Positions 8,378 to 14,905 are shown, numbered from the stretch's first letter. The stretch: DNA of 15,900 nucleotides from Gemmatimonadota bacterium (GCA_028875335.1 JAPPEF010000361.1:1-15900); one strand, 5' to 3'. Program-made: numbers and translations. The notes: a model not told the origin generated them from the sequence alone.

Positions 8378-8425
8378 CGATTGCATCCTGTGCATGGGGT
8401 GGGTCTTTCTCGCTGTAAGAGTCAT
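6485..8425 (-). CDS. PQQ-dependent beta-propeller dehydrogenase B (quinoprotein glucose dehydrogenase-like)
   Basis: A 646-aa quinoprotein, paralogue of dehydrogenase A and aligned to it without a gap from residue 17 onward. It has a signal peptide (LVCVLLILIAGAVQG, ending near residue 31), the opening YYAADAKSSKYAPLSQI, repeated Trp-docking strands and the same HHGLWNYDPPAPP active-site segment. There is no heme c motif or membrane anchor. The annotated ATG at 8425 overlaps the upstream gene's stop as ATGA, implying translational coupling. An alternative ATG at 8395 would give a more conventional signal peptide (MHRMQSLV) and has GAGAAAGA eight bases upstream. The upstream secreted NTF2-like/LamG protein is therefore probably made together with it. 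Predicted role: periplasmic oxidation of a sugar or alcohol; substrate unknown. Confidence 0.88.
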   Translation of the reverse strand: MTLTARKTHPMHRMQSLVCVLLILIAGAVQGREWPYYAADAKSSKYAPLSQIDGDNFARLQEVWRFTVPDSAIAAAEDIWTRSNKGTPLVIDGVLYYGSPFNVLCAIDPISGKELWTFDPQSWKDRGDFWGFARGIAYWESGDKKRIFYGTASDRLYSIDIETGQPDPEFGAGGFVDLGKGLRRRIDRSRYCITSPPIICRDVVVVGSGITDWHDRPPAKYSTPGDVRGFDAHTGEQVWAFQTVPQEGEYGNDTWENDAYQTYGQANVWAAMSADDELGYVYLPVSSTTHNHYGGERPGANLFSQTLVCLKAATGERVWHYQFIHHGLWNYDPPAPPVLADIEVQGKAIKALALVSKQAFCYVLDRTTGEPVWPIKEREVPQSKTPGEQSWPTQPFPSKPAPYDRQGLQEDDLIDFTPELREKALAILEKYDHGPLFTPPSEKGTLVLPGGLGGSDWSGAALLPKKNVLYVPSRTRPDIVRLEKVEGLRTFSDYAFFKDDSEYVDGLPLTKPPYGRITAIDLDTGEHVWMSPVGQGPINHKALRDLDLPAMGWFHYNYVLATETVLVVVSQRPEWWGDVSGDAFVEHGPYLRAFDLNTGAVLAEMEFPGQPNGSPISYMADGRQYIVFPINDDEWVPQLLALALPE

Positions 8426-9981
8426 TCGGCTAAGCCCTGATAGAGGGCACTGATTTCCGCGGTTGTCAGCACGCGGTCGTAGAGCCGCGCGTCATCTAAG
8501 GTCCCGGTGAAGAAGAAGTCCGTTTCGTCGAGGTTTTTCGCACCAATGTAGATGGGCTGATCGGGCGAGGTTTTGACCGCGCTCTGCTTCTGCTCTTGCA
8601 ACATGCCATTGACGAAGAGCCGGTGATAATCTCCGTCGAAGACGGCTGCGAAATGGTACCAGTGCCCTTGGCGCAAAAGGAGCTTGGCGTGGAGGTCGTC
8701 GTCGCGCATCCGGTGCCAGGTGACTCGCCGTCCTCGGGTACTGAGTTGGAACACGCGCACTCCGCCGCCGTTGTCCTGCGCCCAGATGCAATTGTTCCAC
8801 CAGTAAGGGCGCGTTTCGATTTCGTCGTATTTGGCCCAAATTGAGACGCTGAAGGGGCCATCTAGCAAAAAGCCCTCGATATCGACGACGGCCTTGCCGT
8901 CGAAGTAACCGGCACCGTCTTTGTCGCCGGCGCGATCCTCGGTGAACACTACTTTGACGTTTTTGAGCGGGCGCTGATGCGGGCTGGTGTCGCGGATCTC
9001 GCCGTCGAATAGGACTTCAAGGAGCAGGTCTTCGCGGCCCGGTGGGCTTGGTTCGGGTAGCCCTGCGCCAGGGTCGGCTGCCTCATCTCCCCAACGCACC
9101 TCCACGTCGTACCAGTCGGCACCGCTGTCTTGGTCGGCGAAGACGATGCTGAGGGTGTCACCGGGCGCTTGGGGCTCCCGCTCTAACTGCGCGACATCGC
9201 GCGCCTCGTGTTTGACTAGGTGGTACTGCGCGTCGGAAGGCCATGCGACCTTGTCGGCAAAATATACCTTGCGGGTCTTGTCGCCCTGCCAGATAGGTTG
9301 CCAGCGCACCCCATTGACCTCAATGGGTGAAAAGCCGTCGCCGTCCTCGTGTCGCCCGGGCAGGGTGCCGTAGCTGTGCTCGACCCACAGGCCCTCGTCA
9401 TCTGCAAATACCTCGTCGCCGCCATCGACGAAGATGCGGACGCGAAGCTGCTCGCCGCGTGGCTCGACTGAGACCGTCTTGTATTCCTCGGCAGGTACTT
9501 GGTGGAGGACGCCGGCGATCTTCCAGCCGTCGTCCGCTCGGTCGAGCAACCAAGCGTTGTATTGCTTGTCTCCGACGGGGCCGGACACGCCCACCAAGTG
9601 CTCCTGCGTGATGGCCATCGCCCGGTCGCCCCACAGGAGGATGTCGAAAAACTCGGCCTGCTTGATGTACTGGTGGATTTCCGGGTCGTAGTCCCAAGCG
9701 TCGCCGCCGGTCCACTCGACGACGATTCCGTCGAGGAACTCCTCACGGGACTGCACCTTGTGCAAAAGCCAGGTCTGCGGCTCTTGGCGACTGCGCATGT
9801 CGAGCTCGACGACGCTCTCGCCGATCAGGTCTTCGGCGACGACGAAGTCCTGCTGGTTCCACGCCTCGTAGAAGCGCTGGACTACATCTTGTATCTGCTC
9901 GAGGTCAGGGCGTTCGTCGCCAAAGGTCAGGGCCGGGTACAACAGGCATAGAGCTAGTAAAACGTTTGCTACAGAGTTCAT
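8422..9981 (-). CDS. Secreted NTF2/SnoaL-like and LamG-domain protein
   Basis: A 519-aa exported protein. Residues 1-21 are a signal peptide (VLLALCLLYPALTFG). Residues about 26-165 look like an NTF2/SnoaL-like domain (VVQRFYEAWNQQDF, AMAITQEHLV, AWLLDRADDGWKIAG). A middle beta-rich segment (about 175-300) resembles sugar-binding or dehydrogenase-associated beta domains (WQPIWQGDKTRKVYFADK, DWYDVEVRWGDE). Residues about 319-515 form a concanavalin/LamG domain (GYFDGKAVVDI, SVSIWAKYD, HWYHFAAVFDGDYHRLFVNG, FFFTGTLDDARLYDRVLTTAEI), which usually binds carbohydrate or mediates adhesion. The start is supported by GAGGGG four bases upstream. Its TGA overlaps the start of PQQ dehydrogenase B as ATGA. 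A role in presenting polysaccharide or sugar to the dehydrogenase is inference. Confidence 0.75.
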   Translation of the reverse strand: MNSVANVLLALCLLYPALTFGDERPDLEQIQDVVQRFYEAWNQQDFVVAEDLIGESVVELDMRSRQEPQTWLLHKVQSREEFLDGIVVEWTGGDAWDYDPEIHQYIKQAEFFDILLWGDRAMAITQEHLVGVSGPVGDKQYNAWLLDRADDGWKIAGVLHQVPAEEYKTVSVEPRGEQLRVRIFVDGGDEVFADDEGLWVEHSYGTLPGRHEDGDGFSPIEVNGVRWQPIWQGDKTRKVYFADKVAWPSDAQYHLVKHEARDVAQLEREPQAPGDTLSIVFADQDSGADWYDVEVRWGDEAADPGAGLPEPSPPGREDLLLEVLFDGEIRDTSPHQRPLKNVKVVFTEDRAGDKDGAGYFDGKAVVDIEGFLLDGPFSVSIWAKYDEIETRPYWWNNCIWAQDNGGGVRVFQLSTRGRRVTWHRMRDDDLHAKLLLRQGHWYHFAAVFDGDYHRLFVNGMLQEQKQSAVKTSPDQPIYIGAKNLDETDFFFTGTLDDARLYDRVLTTAEISALYQGLAE

Positions 9982-10033
9982 ATTTCCCCTCGAAGACTGA
10001 ACGGTTGTGCACTACAGAACTAAAGCACGAGGG

Positions 10034-10055
10034 GCAATTGAACAGTGTCAATTGC
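10034..10055. repeat. Short inverted repeat next to the 30-bp palindrome
   Basis: GCAATTG and CAATTGC flank an eight-base loop (AACAGTGT). It directly abuts the larger palindrome, so two dyads stand back to back in the gap between the methyltransferase and the NTF2-like/LamG gene. The minus strand of this dyad also contains TTGACA (10046-10051), without a -10 at a suitable distance. Confidence 0.6.
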
Positions 10056-10085
10056 GTAGGGGGCGGTTTGCAAACCGCCCCCTAC
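10056..10085. repeat. Perfect 30-bp palindrome (15-bp arms, no loop)
   Basis: The left arm GTAGGGGGCGGTTTG is followed immediately by its exact reverse complement. The stop codon of the leftward methyltransferase (TAG, 10084-10082) lies inside the right arm, so the element supplies the gene's terminus. GTAGGGG-type dyads are reminiscent of dispersed intergenic palindromes. It could also act as a transcription attenuator, but no T-run follows on the minus strand. Extension beyond 30 bp fails on the next base pair. Confidence 0.8.
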
Positions 10086-11308
10086 TTGCCGATCAGGACG
10101 ATCCGATTGGTGTTGGTGCCTTTTGTGCGGTTATCTACGCCCCAGCAGTTTGCGGTCTTGGTGAACATCTGATCGTTGACCAACACCATCAGCGGCTTGA
10201 GGCCGGCCTCTATGGCCGCGGGCACGACGAGGGTTTCCAGGAGGATTTTGCCATTGCGGACCTCGCCCACCTCAAAGGCCACAAAGCCCCCGCTGGCGAG
10301 GACCCGGTGCAACTCTCGGAAGGTGCGGGTCATCGCTGCTTGCCAGTCGCCTGGTTTTTTCAATTGCCATATAGCCACCTCCTTGGCGTCGATGCCGTTA
10401 AACCAGCAGCGCAGCCAGTTGTCTGCTTGGTAGTTGACGATGTCCAAAAAGGGCGGCGAGGTAACGGCGAGTTGGATGGATTCACTGGCGATGGCGGAGG
10501 TATTGTCAGACGAGCCGGTTACGAGCAGGGGGATATTCGCCGTCAGCGTTTTTAGCTCGCGTGCTTGCAGCTTGCTCAGTAAGGATTTCGTCTTGCGGAG
10601 AATGATGGCCTTTATGTCGCGTTCAGGCGGCACTTGAGCGCGTCTTTGGTTGATGCGTTTTTGCGACTCGATGGACACCGCCTGATTAGGTGGCAGCGTA
10701 TATACGGAGAAAAATCCCGGCGAGTGCCCGGTCAGGCGGTTAGTCGCTACCATCTGAATCCACGCATCGACGCGGCCTAGTGGCCCTTCTTGGAGGCGCG
10801 TGAGGAGGTAGGAGCGCAGGTTGACGATTTGGCGGAGCGTATTGGGGTGATAGAAAACAAGGAGATCGTCCCAGACCTCGCTCGATTTATCGAGGTCCAG
10901 AGCCATCAAGCGCGTTTCTACCTCGTTCCATGTGGGTGGGTCGAGGCGAGGGCGGACTAGGCGCTCGCTGAGAGGATTTATGTCGCAGCCGATGGGGCGG
11001 CGGCCCAACAGCGCCGCTTCAAGGACGGTGGTGCCGCGCCCCATGAACGGGTCGTACACCGCGTCGCCGGGTTGCGTCAGGCGGCTAATGAAAAACTTCG
11101 GCAATTGCGGCTTGAAACAGGCGCGATAGGAGACCTCGTGGAGCGAGTGGGCGGCGCGCTGCTTGGAGGTCCAGAACTCGTTGACATACACCGGAATGGA
11201 AATGGCTGGATCGGGAAAGTCGAGGATTTGCGTCTCTTTGCCAAAATCCGCAAAGGATTGAATCTCGGCGGCGAATTCCTTGGCGTTTAGAGGTTTATTC
11301 CTCGCCAA
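10082..11308 (-). CDS. DNA methyltransferase, N-4/N-6 type (probable m4C), orphan
   Basis: A 408-aa S-adenosylmethionine-dependent DNA methyltransferase. The cofactor motif I reads DPFMGRGTTVLEA (residues 86-98) followed by GRRPIGCDINP (102-112). The catalytic motif IV reads TSPPF (283-287), of the SPPY/F type typical of N4-cytosine methylases. The order I then IV, with about 190 residues between, is the alpha-like order. That middle stretch probably holds the target-recognition region. The C-terminus has TNTNRIVLIGK. The start is TTG 11308, supported by GGAG eight bases upstream; there is no usable ATG before motif I. No restriction endonuclease gene is adjacent, so it looks like an orphan or regulatory methylase. 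It follows the amidohydrolase stop by four bases, implying cotranscription. Confidence 0.85.
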   Translation of the reverse strand: MARNKPLNAKEFAAEIQSFADFGKETQILDFPDPAISIPVYVNEFWTSKQRAAHSLHEVSYRACFKPQLPKFFISRLTQPGDAVYDPFMGRGTTVLEAALLGRRPIGCDINPLSERLVRPRLDPPTWNEVETRLMALDLDKSSEVWDDLLVFYHPNTLRQIVNLRSYLLTRLQEGPLGRVDAWIQMVATNRLTGHSPGFFSVYTLPPNQAVSIESQKRINQRRAQVPPERDIKAIILRKTKSLLSKLQARELKTLTANIPLLVTGSSDNTSAIASESIQLAVTSPPFLDIVNYQADNWLRCWFNGIDAKEVAIWQLKKPGDWQAAMTRTFRELHRVLASGGFVAFEVGEVRNGKILLETLVVPAAIEAGLKPLMVLVNDQMFTKTANCWGVDNRTKGTNTNRIVLIGK

Positions 11309-11312
11309 CGCA

Positions 11313-12305
11313 CTAGCTCCCGCCGCGCATCATAGCCAAAAACCGCTGGGCATTCCCGGCAAAGTGGTCTTCGATTTCTGCGGGCGTTAGTTGCAGCATC
11401 TCGGCTACTTGCCGTTCTTGGCGCAATTGCTCGTAGATGACGAGCGTGGCCCGCGAGTCGCAGTGCGGTGTGCCGGCCTCATCGCCAGGATAAAACAGCC
11501 AAGCGCGGCCATAGGTGATGTACTTGCCGCGCGCACAGCCGGCGACCACGTTGTCCGACCCGTACATTACCCGCTTGCGGTCTTCGTGTTTCATCAGCAG
11601 ATAGTGCGCATACAGGTCGTTCACTGCCGAGGTGTCGTACCATATATTGGGCAGATCGCACAGGAAGTGGACGGCCTCTTCCATCATAAAGGAATTGAAC
11701 GAGCGGGCGCAGTGGGCCAAGATCCACTGTGCGTTGGGGTATTCGCGGGTGTAACGCGCTAAGTCGCGCTGGTTGTCTGGGTCGGCTGGGCCGGTGGGTT
11801 TGGCGAGGTGCATGGTGATGGCCAGCTTCTTGTGGTGGGCGACTTCGATGAGGGATTCCGGGAGGAAGTCGCAGATGCGAGCGCTGACCGGGTCTGGGGC
11901 AAAGGTGCGGTAGGGTTTGAGGCCGAGGAAGCCATACTCATCGACTTGGGCGGCTACGTATTCGGGAGTCATGTCCGGGGTGACCATCATGTTGATCGCG
12001 GATTCGGGGTCGGCGGCGAGTTGGGCTGCCATCCAGGCGTTGTGCCCGGCGGCGTCCATGCCCGGCATTGGAGTGCCCAAGACCAGCATGTGGAAGGTGC
12101 GGCCCGGGTAGAGTTGGGCTGCCCAGTCGAGGTGGTCCTGATAGTCGATCTCCTCGCGCAGGCCGGTAGGTGCGCCCGTGAGAGAGCCTCGATGGTTCTC
12201 AGACCACATGTGCGTGTGCATGTCGTAAACCGTGGCGGGGACGAAGTCTTCGAGTTCTCGTTCCCAGAGTTGGCGGTCGAAGTCTGCATAGGTGAAAGTG
12301 GTCAT
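11313..12305 (-). CDS. Amidohydrolase family (amidohydrolase_2) metal-dependent hydrolase
   Basis: A 330-aa cytoplasmic TIM-barrel hydrolase or decarboxylase of the amidohydrolase_2 group. The metal-binding HxH appears as DMHTH (His30, His32); further ligands are likely His166 in AITMHLAKP, His198 in ILAHCARS and Asp251 in MYGSDNV. The tail ends with FAGNAQRFL, the usual GNA motif. The chosen start is ATG 12305, with GGGAG nine bases upstream. An upstream ATG at 12368 would add 21 residues of unrelated sequence and overlap the neighbour's regulatory region, so it was not used. It heads the leftward block and is divergent from the SMP-30 gene. Related enzymes act on lactones, cyclic amides or aromatic carboxylates; the substrate is not visible. 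Confidence 0.85.
   Translation of the reverse strand: MTTFTYADFDRQLWERELEDFVPATVYDMHTHMWSENHRGSLTGAPTGLREEIDYQDHLDWAAQLYPGRTFHMLVLGTPMPGMDAAGHNAWMAAQLAADPESAINMMVTPDMTPEYVAAQVDEYGFLGLKPYRTFAPDPVSARICDFLPESLIEVAHHKKLAITMHLAKPTGPADPDNQRDLARYTREYPNAQWILAHCARSFNSFMMEEAVHFLCDLPNIWYDTSAVNDLYAHYLLMKHEDRKRVMYGSDNVVAGCARGKYITYGRAWLFYPGDEAGTPHCDSRATLVIYEQLRQERQVAEMLQLTPAEIEDHFAGNAQRFLAMMRGGS
11317..11320 (-). promoter_or_regulatory. Ribosome binding site that fixes the TTG start of the methyltransferase
   Basis: GGAG on the minus strand lies eight bases before TTG 11308-11306, within the last codons of the amidohydrolase gene. This supports a TTG start and indicates coupled expression of the two genes. 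Confidence 0.6.
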
Positions 12306-12330
12306 GGCGTTGTGCTCCCAAGCGGCGCGT

Positions 12331-12359
12331 TTGACAGAAAATGGTAGGCAACCTAGTGT
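12331..12359 (+). promoter_or_regulatory. Candidate sigma-70 promoter for the SMP-30 gene
   Basis: TTGACA (12331-12336) is a perfect -35 and is followed after 17 bases by TAGTGT (12354-12359), which keeps the key first, second and last positions of the -10. Predicted transcription would begin near 12366, just ahead of the ribosome site AAAGGAGG (12367-12374), giving a very short leader. Confidence 0.5.
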
Positions 12360-12363
12360 TGCC
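12347..12363. promoter_or_regulatory. Candidate operator dyad over the -10 region
   Basis: GGCAAC and GTTGCC are perfect inverted half-sites around a five-base centre (CTAGT). The dyad covers the predicted -10 of the SMP-30 promoter in the divergent intergenic gap, a natural position for a repressor. No regulator gene is present in the window. Confidence 0.4.
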
Positions 12364-12383
12364 CCCAAAGGAGGAAATCCGAG

Positions 12384-13271
12384 ATGAACAAGGAAAAGAT
12401 AGCGCCCGAACTAGTCGTGGAAAAGGACGCGCTCATCGGCGAGGGGGCCGTTTGGGATGCGGATGACGAGTTGTTGTACTGGGTCGATATCCTCGGCCAC
12501 GAGGTCTATGTGTACGATCCGGTGAGCGGAATCAACCGCACCATCTCCACGTGCCAAGCCGTGGGCACGGTAGTCAAGCGAAAGAGCGGTGGTCTGGTCG
12601 TGGCCTTGCACAATGGCTTTGCCCACATCGACTTGCGGACGGAGCGCATGGTGCCCCTCGGCGAAGACCCAGAGCGTGAGATCCCAGCCAATCGCTTTAA
12701 CGACGGCAAGTGCGACTCGGCTGGGCGGCTGTGGGCGGGGACGATGGAGTTTGGGGGTGCACGGGACCAAGGCGCGCTCTACTGCCTCGATGTGGATCAC
12801 TCGGTGAGCCGGAAGGTCGAGCCGGTCAGCGTGTCCAACGGCATCGTCTGGAGTGCCGACCAGCAGACTATGTATTTCATTGACTCTGGCTTGAACAATG
12901 TGCGCGCATACGACTACTGCCGCGATAGTGGGGACATCAGCAACGAGCGCGTGGTGGTGGAATACGGAGGGCCGGGGGTGTTAGACGGCATGGCCATTGA
13001 CGAGGAAGACGCCTTGTGGATTGCCGTGTTCGGAGGGTGGTGCGTCCTGTGTTACGACCCCCGCTCTGGGGAGTTGCTGCGCCACTTGGAACTGCCCATG
13101 TCCAATGTGACCTCGTGCGCCTTTGGCGGTGCGGGTCTCGGCCAACTCTACATTACCTCGGCTTGTCGGGGTTTGGATGCTGAGGCGCGGCAGGCCCAGC
13201 CTTTGGCCGGATCGCTGGTGCGGGTCGAGCCGGGCGTGCGCGGCGTGCCCTCGGATGCGTTTGCTGGCTAG
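12384..13271 (+). CDS. SMP-30/gluconolactonase/LRE family protein
   Basis: A 295-aa six-bladed beta-propeller lactonase, hydrolysing sugar lactones to acids with a divalent metal. Signature segments are GEGAVWD (19-25, Glu20 metal ligand), NRFNDGKCDSAGRLWAGT (103-120), VSNGIVWSADQQTMYFIDS (150-168, Asn152 ligand) and DGMAIDEEDALWIA (201-214, Asp201 ligand). Length is standard and no signal peptide is seen, so it is predicted cytoplasmic. The start has a strong AAAGGAGG nine bases upstream. A promoter and overlapping dyad precede it. It would logically hydrolyse a lactone made by the PQQ or Gfo/Idh/MocA dehydrogenases, which is inference. Its stop overlaps that of the converging PhyH gene. Confidence 0.92.
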   Translation: MNKEKIAPELVVEKDALIGEGAVWDADDELLYWVDILGHEVYVYDPVSGINRTISTCQAVGTVVKRKSGGLVVALHNGFAHIDLRTERMVPLGEDPEREIPANRFNDGKCDSAGRLWAGTMEFGGARDQGALYCLDVDHSVSRKVEPVSVSNGIVWSADQQTMYFIDSGLNNVRAYDYCRDSGDISNERVVVEYGGPGVLDGMAIDEEDALWIAVFGGWCVLCYDPRSGELLRHLELPMSNVTSCAFGGAGLGQLYITSACRGLDAEARQAQPLAGSLVRVEPGVRGVPSDAFAG

Positions 13272-14059
13272 ATGGCAATGGCGCGCATCTCGTCCGACCA
13301 GTCGCGCCACATGTCCTTTTGCGGTGGCTCCTGCTGGGTTTGCTCGATGTCCTTCTTGAGAAAATCGTAGAGCACGGCTTGGCGCAACTGGCGCGAGGTG
13401 TTTGGGCTGGCCATGTGGCCGAGGCGGTGGTGCCAGAAGACGATGTCGCCAGCTTGGCCGTGGGTATCGACGGGCGGATGCTGATTGAATTCAGTGCGCA
13501 CTTTTTCGTAGGCGGTTTCGTCTTGGTCGCGGAGGTACTGAGAGGTGAAAGTCGGGTAGAAGGAGCGGTGGCTTTCGGGCCAGACCATGAAGCTGCCGCC
13601 GTTGGGCGGCACGTCGTCGATGTAGCCGACCACGCCGAGGTGGAAGGGGTGGCCGTCGGTGTGGCACCCTAGGGCTTGGGGCGGGTGATCGCCGTAGGGT
13701 AGGGTGCAGTAGATACCGCGAATGCGCTCGGGCTGGACGAGCTGTCCTTTGCCGAGCATTTGTTCGGCCATGGCCCATACCTTGGAATCGGTGGCCAGCA
13801 GGCGCACCATCCACTCCTCGCCGCCCGGCTCGCGGAAGTTCCAGCGGAAGCCGCGGCGGTGGTTGGCACCGTCGGGGTTTTCTTCGTCTTCGCGGAACGG
13901 GCCAACCCAAGTATTGGGGTCATCTCGGCGGCGGCCCGGGGGTGCGCCGTCCCACAGCCGGGTGCGGGCGCGCTCCATGAGCGCGGGGTCGAGGACGCCT
14001 CGTTTGACGAGGTAGCCGTTGCGCTTGAAGAAGCGCATTTCGTCGGTTGTCAGTGCCAT
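13268..14059 (-). CDS. Phytanoyl-CoA dioxygenase (PhyH) family protein, canonical motif
   Basis: A 263-aa Fe(II)/2-oxoglutarate-dependent oxygenase-like protein, cytoplasmic. The iron triad is intact: HTD (His133, Asp135) and His215 in WHHRLGHMASPN. Arg226 after NTSRQLR is the likely 2-oxoglutarate anchor. GSFMVWPESH (155-164) is the typical PhyH turn. The start is ATG 14059, with GGGAGG eight bases upstream. An upstream ATG at 14128 would add 23 unrelated residues and leave two bases to the divergent gene's start, so it was not used. It is divergent from the next PhyH gene with a 71-bp gap. Substrate unknown; characterised relatives hydroxylate small molecules or lipids. Confidence 0.9.
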   Translation of the reverse strand: MALTTDEMRFFKRNGYLVKRGVLDPALMERARTRLWDGAPPGRRRDDPNTWVGPFREDEENPDGANHRRGFRWNFREPGGEEWMVRLLATDSKVWAMAEQMLGKGQLVQPERIRGIYCTLPYGDHPPQALGCHTDGHPFHLGVVGYIDDVPPNGGSFMVWPESHRSFYPTFTSQYLRDQDETAYEKVRTEFNQHPPVDTHGQAGDIVFWHHRLGHMASPNTSRQLRQAVLYDFLKKDIEQTQQEPPQKDMWRDWSDEMRAIAI

Positions 14060-14130
14060 GGTACATTCCTCCCAGTGGAGAGCATAGAAAAAGCCCCCGA
14101 TTCTGTCCACCCAAATAGGAGCCTTCATAT

Positions 14131-14886
14131 ATGACTGAAGTAGAGCGATACCTGTTTGACCTCCAGGGTTATCTGATCGTCGAGGACGTGTTGGATGCGG
14201 AAGCTGTTGCCGAGTTGAATCGGCTGATTGACGCCCAAGAGATGGGTGCGGATGTCGAGCAGGCGGAAGGGCGGCTGCACACTGGCGGGTTTTTGACGTG
14301 GGGCCAGCCCTTTGTCGATTTGCTCGATCACGAGCGCATTATGCCACTGCTCAAAGTGATCTTGGGTGACGGTTTTCGGCTTGATCACTACTATGCGATC
14401 TACTTGGAGGCCGGTGCCGAGCGGCTTGGGTTGCACGGAGGCAACACGCCCTATGACCCGCCAGAGTACTACCATTTCCGCAACGGACAGATGTACAATG
14501 GGCTAACGGTCGTCTCTTGGAACTTGGCCGACACAGGGCCGACGCATGGCGGTTTTTGCTGCATTCCGGGCAGCCACAAGGTCAATTATCCCTGTCCGCA
14601 GGAAATCCGCGAGGCCCACGTCGAGGCCGGCTGCGTGGTAGTGCCCGAAGCAAAGGCTGGGTCGGTGGTGATTTTTACCGAGGCACTAACGCACGGCACT
14701 GCGCCGTGGCAGGCTGCATACCAGCGGCGCTCGCTACTGTTCAAATACAGTCCCGGGCAGCAGTCGTGGTCCAAAGGCCACATAAAGCCGCCGGATGGCG
14801 TGGCCTTGACCGAGCGGCAGGCGTTGCTTTTTGAGCCGCCGTATTTCCACGCGCGGGCCTCGCTCTTTGCAGAGGTGCAAGCATAA
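14131..14886 (+). CDS. PhyH family protein with HxG instead of HxD
   Basis: A 251-aa member of the Fe(II)/2-oxoglutarate oxygenase superfamily. At the usual HxD site it reads LHGGN (His102, Gly104), so the aspartate ligand is missing. The distal His188 (LTHGTAPW) and a 2-oxoglutarate Arg (199/200) are present. GGFCCIPGSHK (140-150) is the family turn. In known halogenases of this fold (SyrB2, WelO5) the ligand is replaced by Ala or Gly, leaving room for halide; whether that applies here is inference, since a nearby Asn105 or Asp109 could serve as ligand. AGGAG nine bases upstream supports ATG 14131. It is followed after 19 bases by another PhyH gene in the same direction. Confidence 0.88.
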   Translation: MTEVERYLFDLQGYLIVEDVLDAEAVAELNRLIDAQEMGADVEQAEGRLHTGGFLTWGQPFVDLLDHERIMPLLKVILGDGFRLDHYYAIYLEAGAERLGLHGGNTPYDPPEYYHFRNGQMYNGLTVVSWNLADTGPTHGGFCCIPGSHKVNYPCPQEIREAHVEAGCVVVPEAKAGSVVIFTEALTHGTAPWQAAYQRRSLLFKYSPGQQSWSKGHIKPPDGVALTERQALLFEPPYFHARASLFAEVQA

Positions 14887-14905
14887 CTGACTGGAGATTT
14901 GAGGC

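Noticed and set aside
9499..9951. Long plus-strand ORFs opposite the NTF2-like/LamG, methyltransferase and amidohydrolase genes (also 10007-10555, 11808-12347)
   Set aside because: Antisense shadows in GC-rich coding DNA; the opposite strand carries recognisable domains and the shadows show none.
10046..10051. TTGACA (minus strand) upstream of the NTF2-like/LamG gene
   Set aside because: The hexamer is perfect, but 17 bases on the sequence is GTGCTT and nothing better occurs nearby, so no promoter was called.
12306..12368. Longer N-terminus of the amidohydrolase from ATG 12368
   Set aside because: It lacks family similarity and would cover the promoter and dyad of the divergent gene; ATG 12305 has GGGAG at good spacing.
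14060..14128. Longer N-terminus of the leftward PhyH from ATG 14128
   Set aside because: The extra 23 residues do not resemble PhyH, and the shorter start has GGGAGG upstream.
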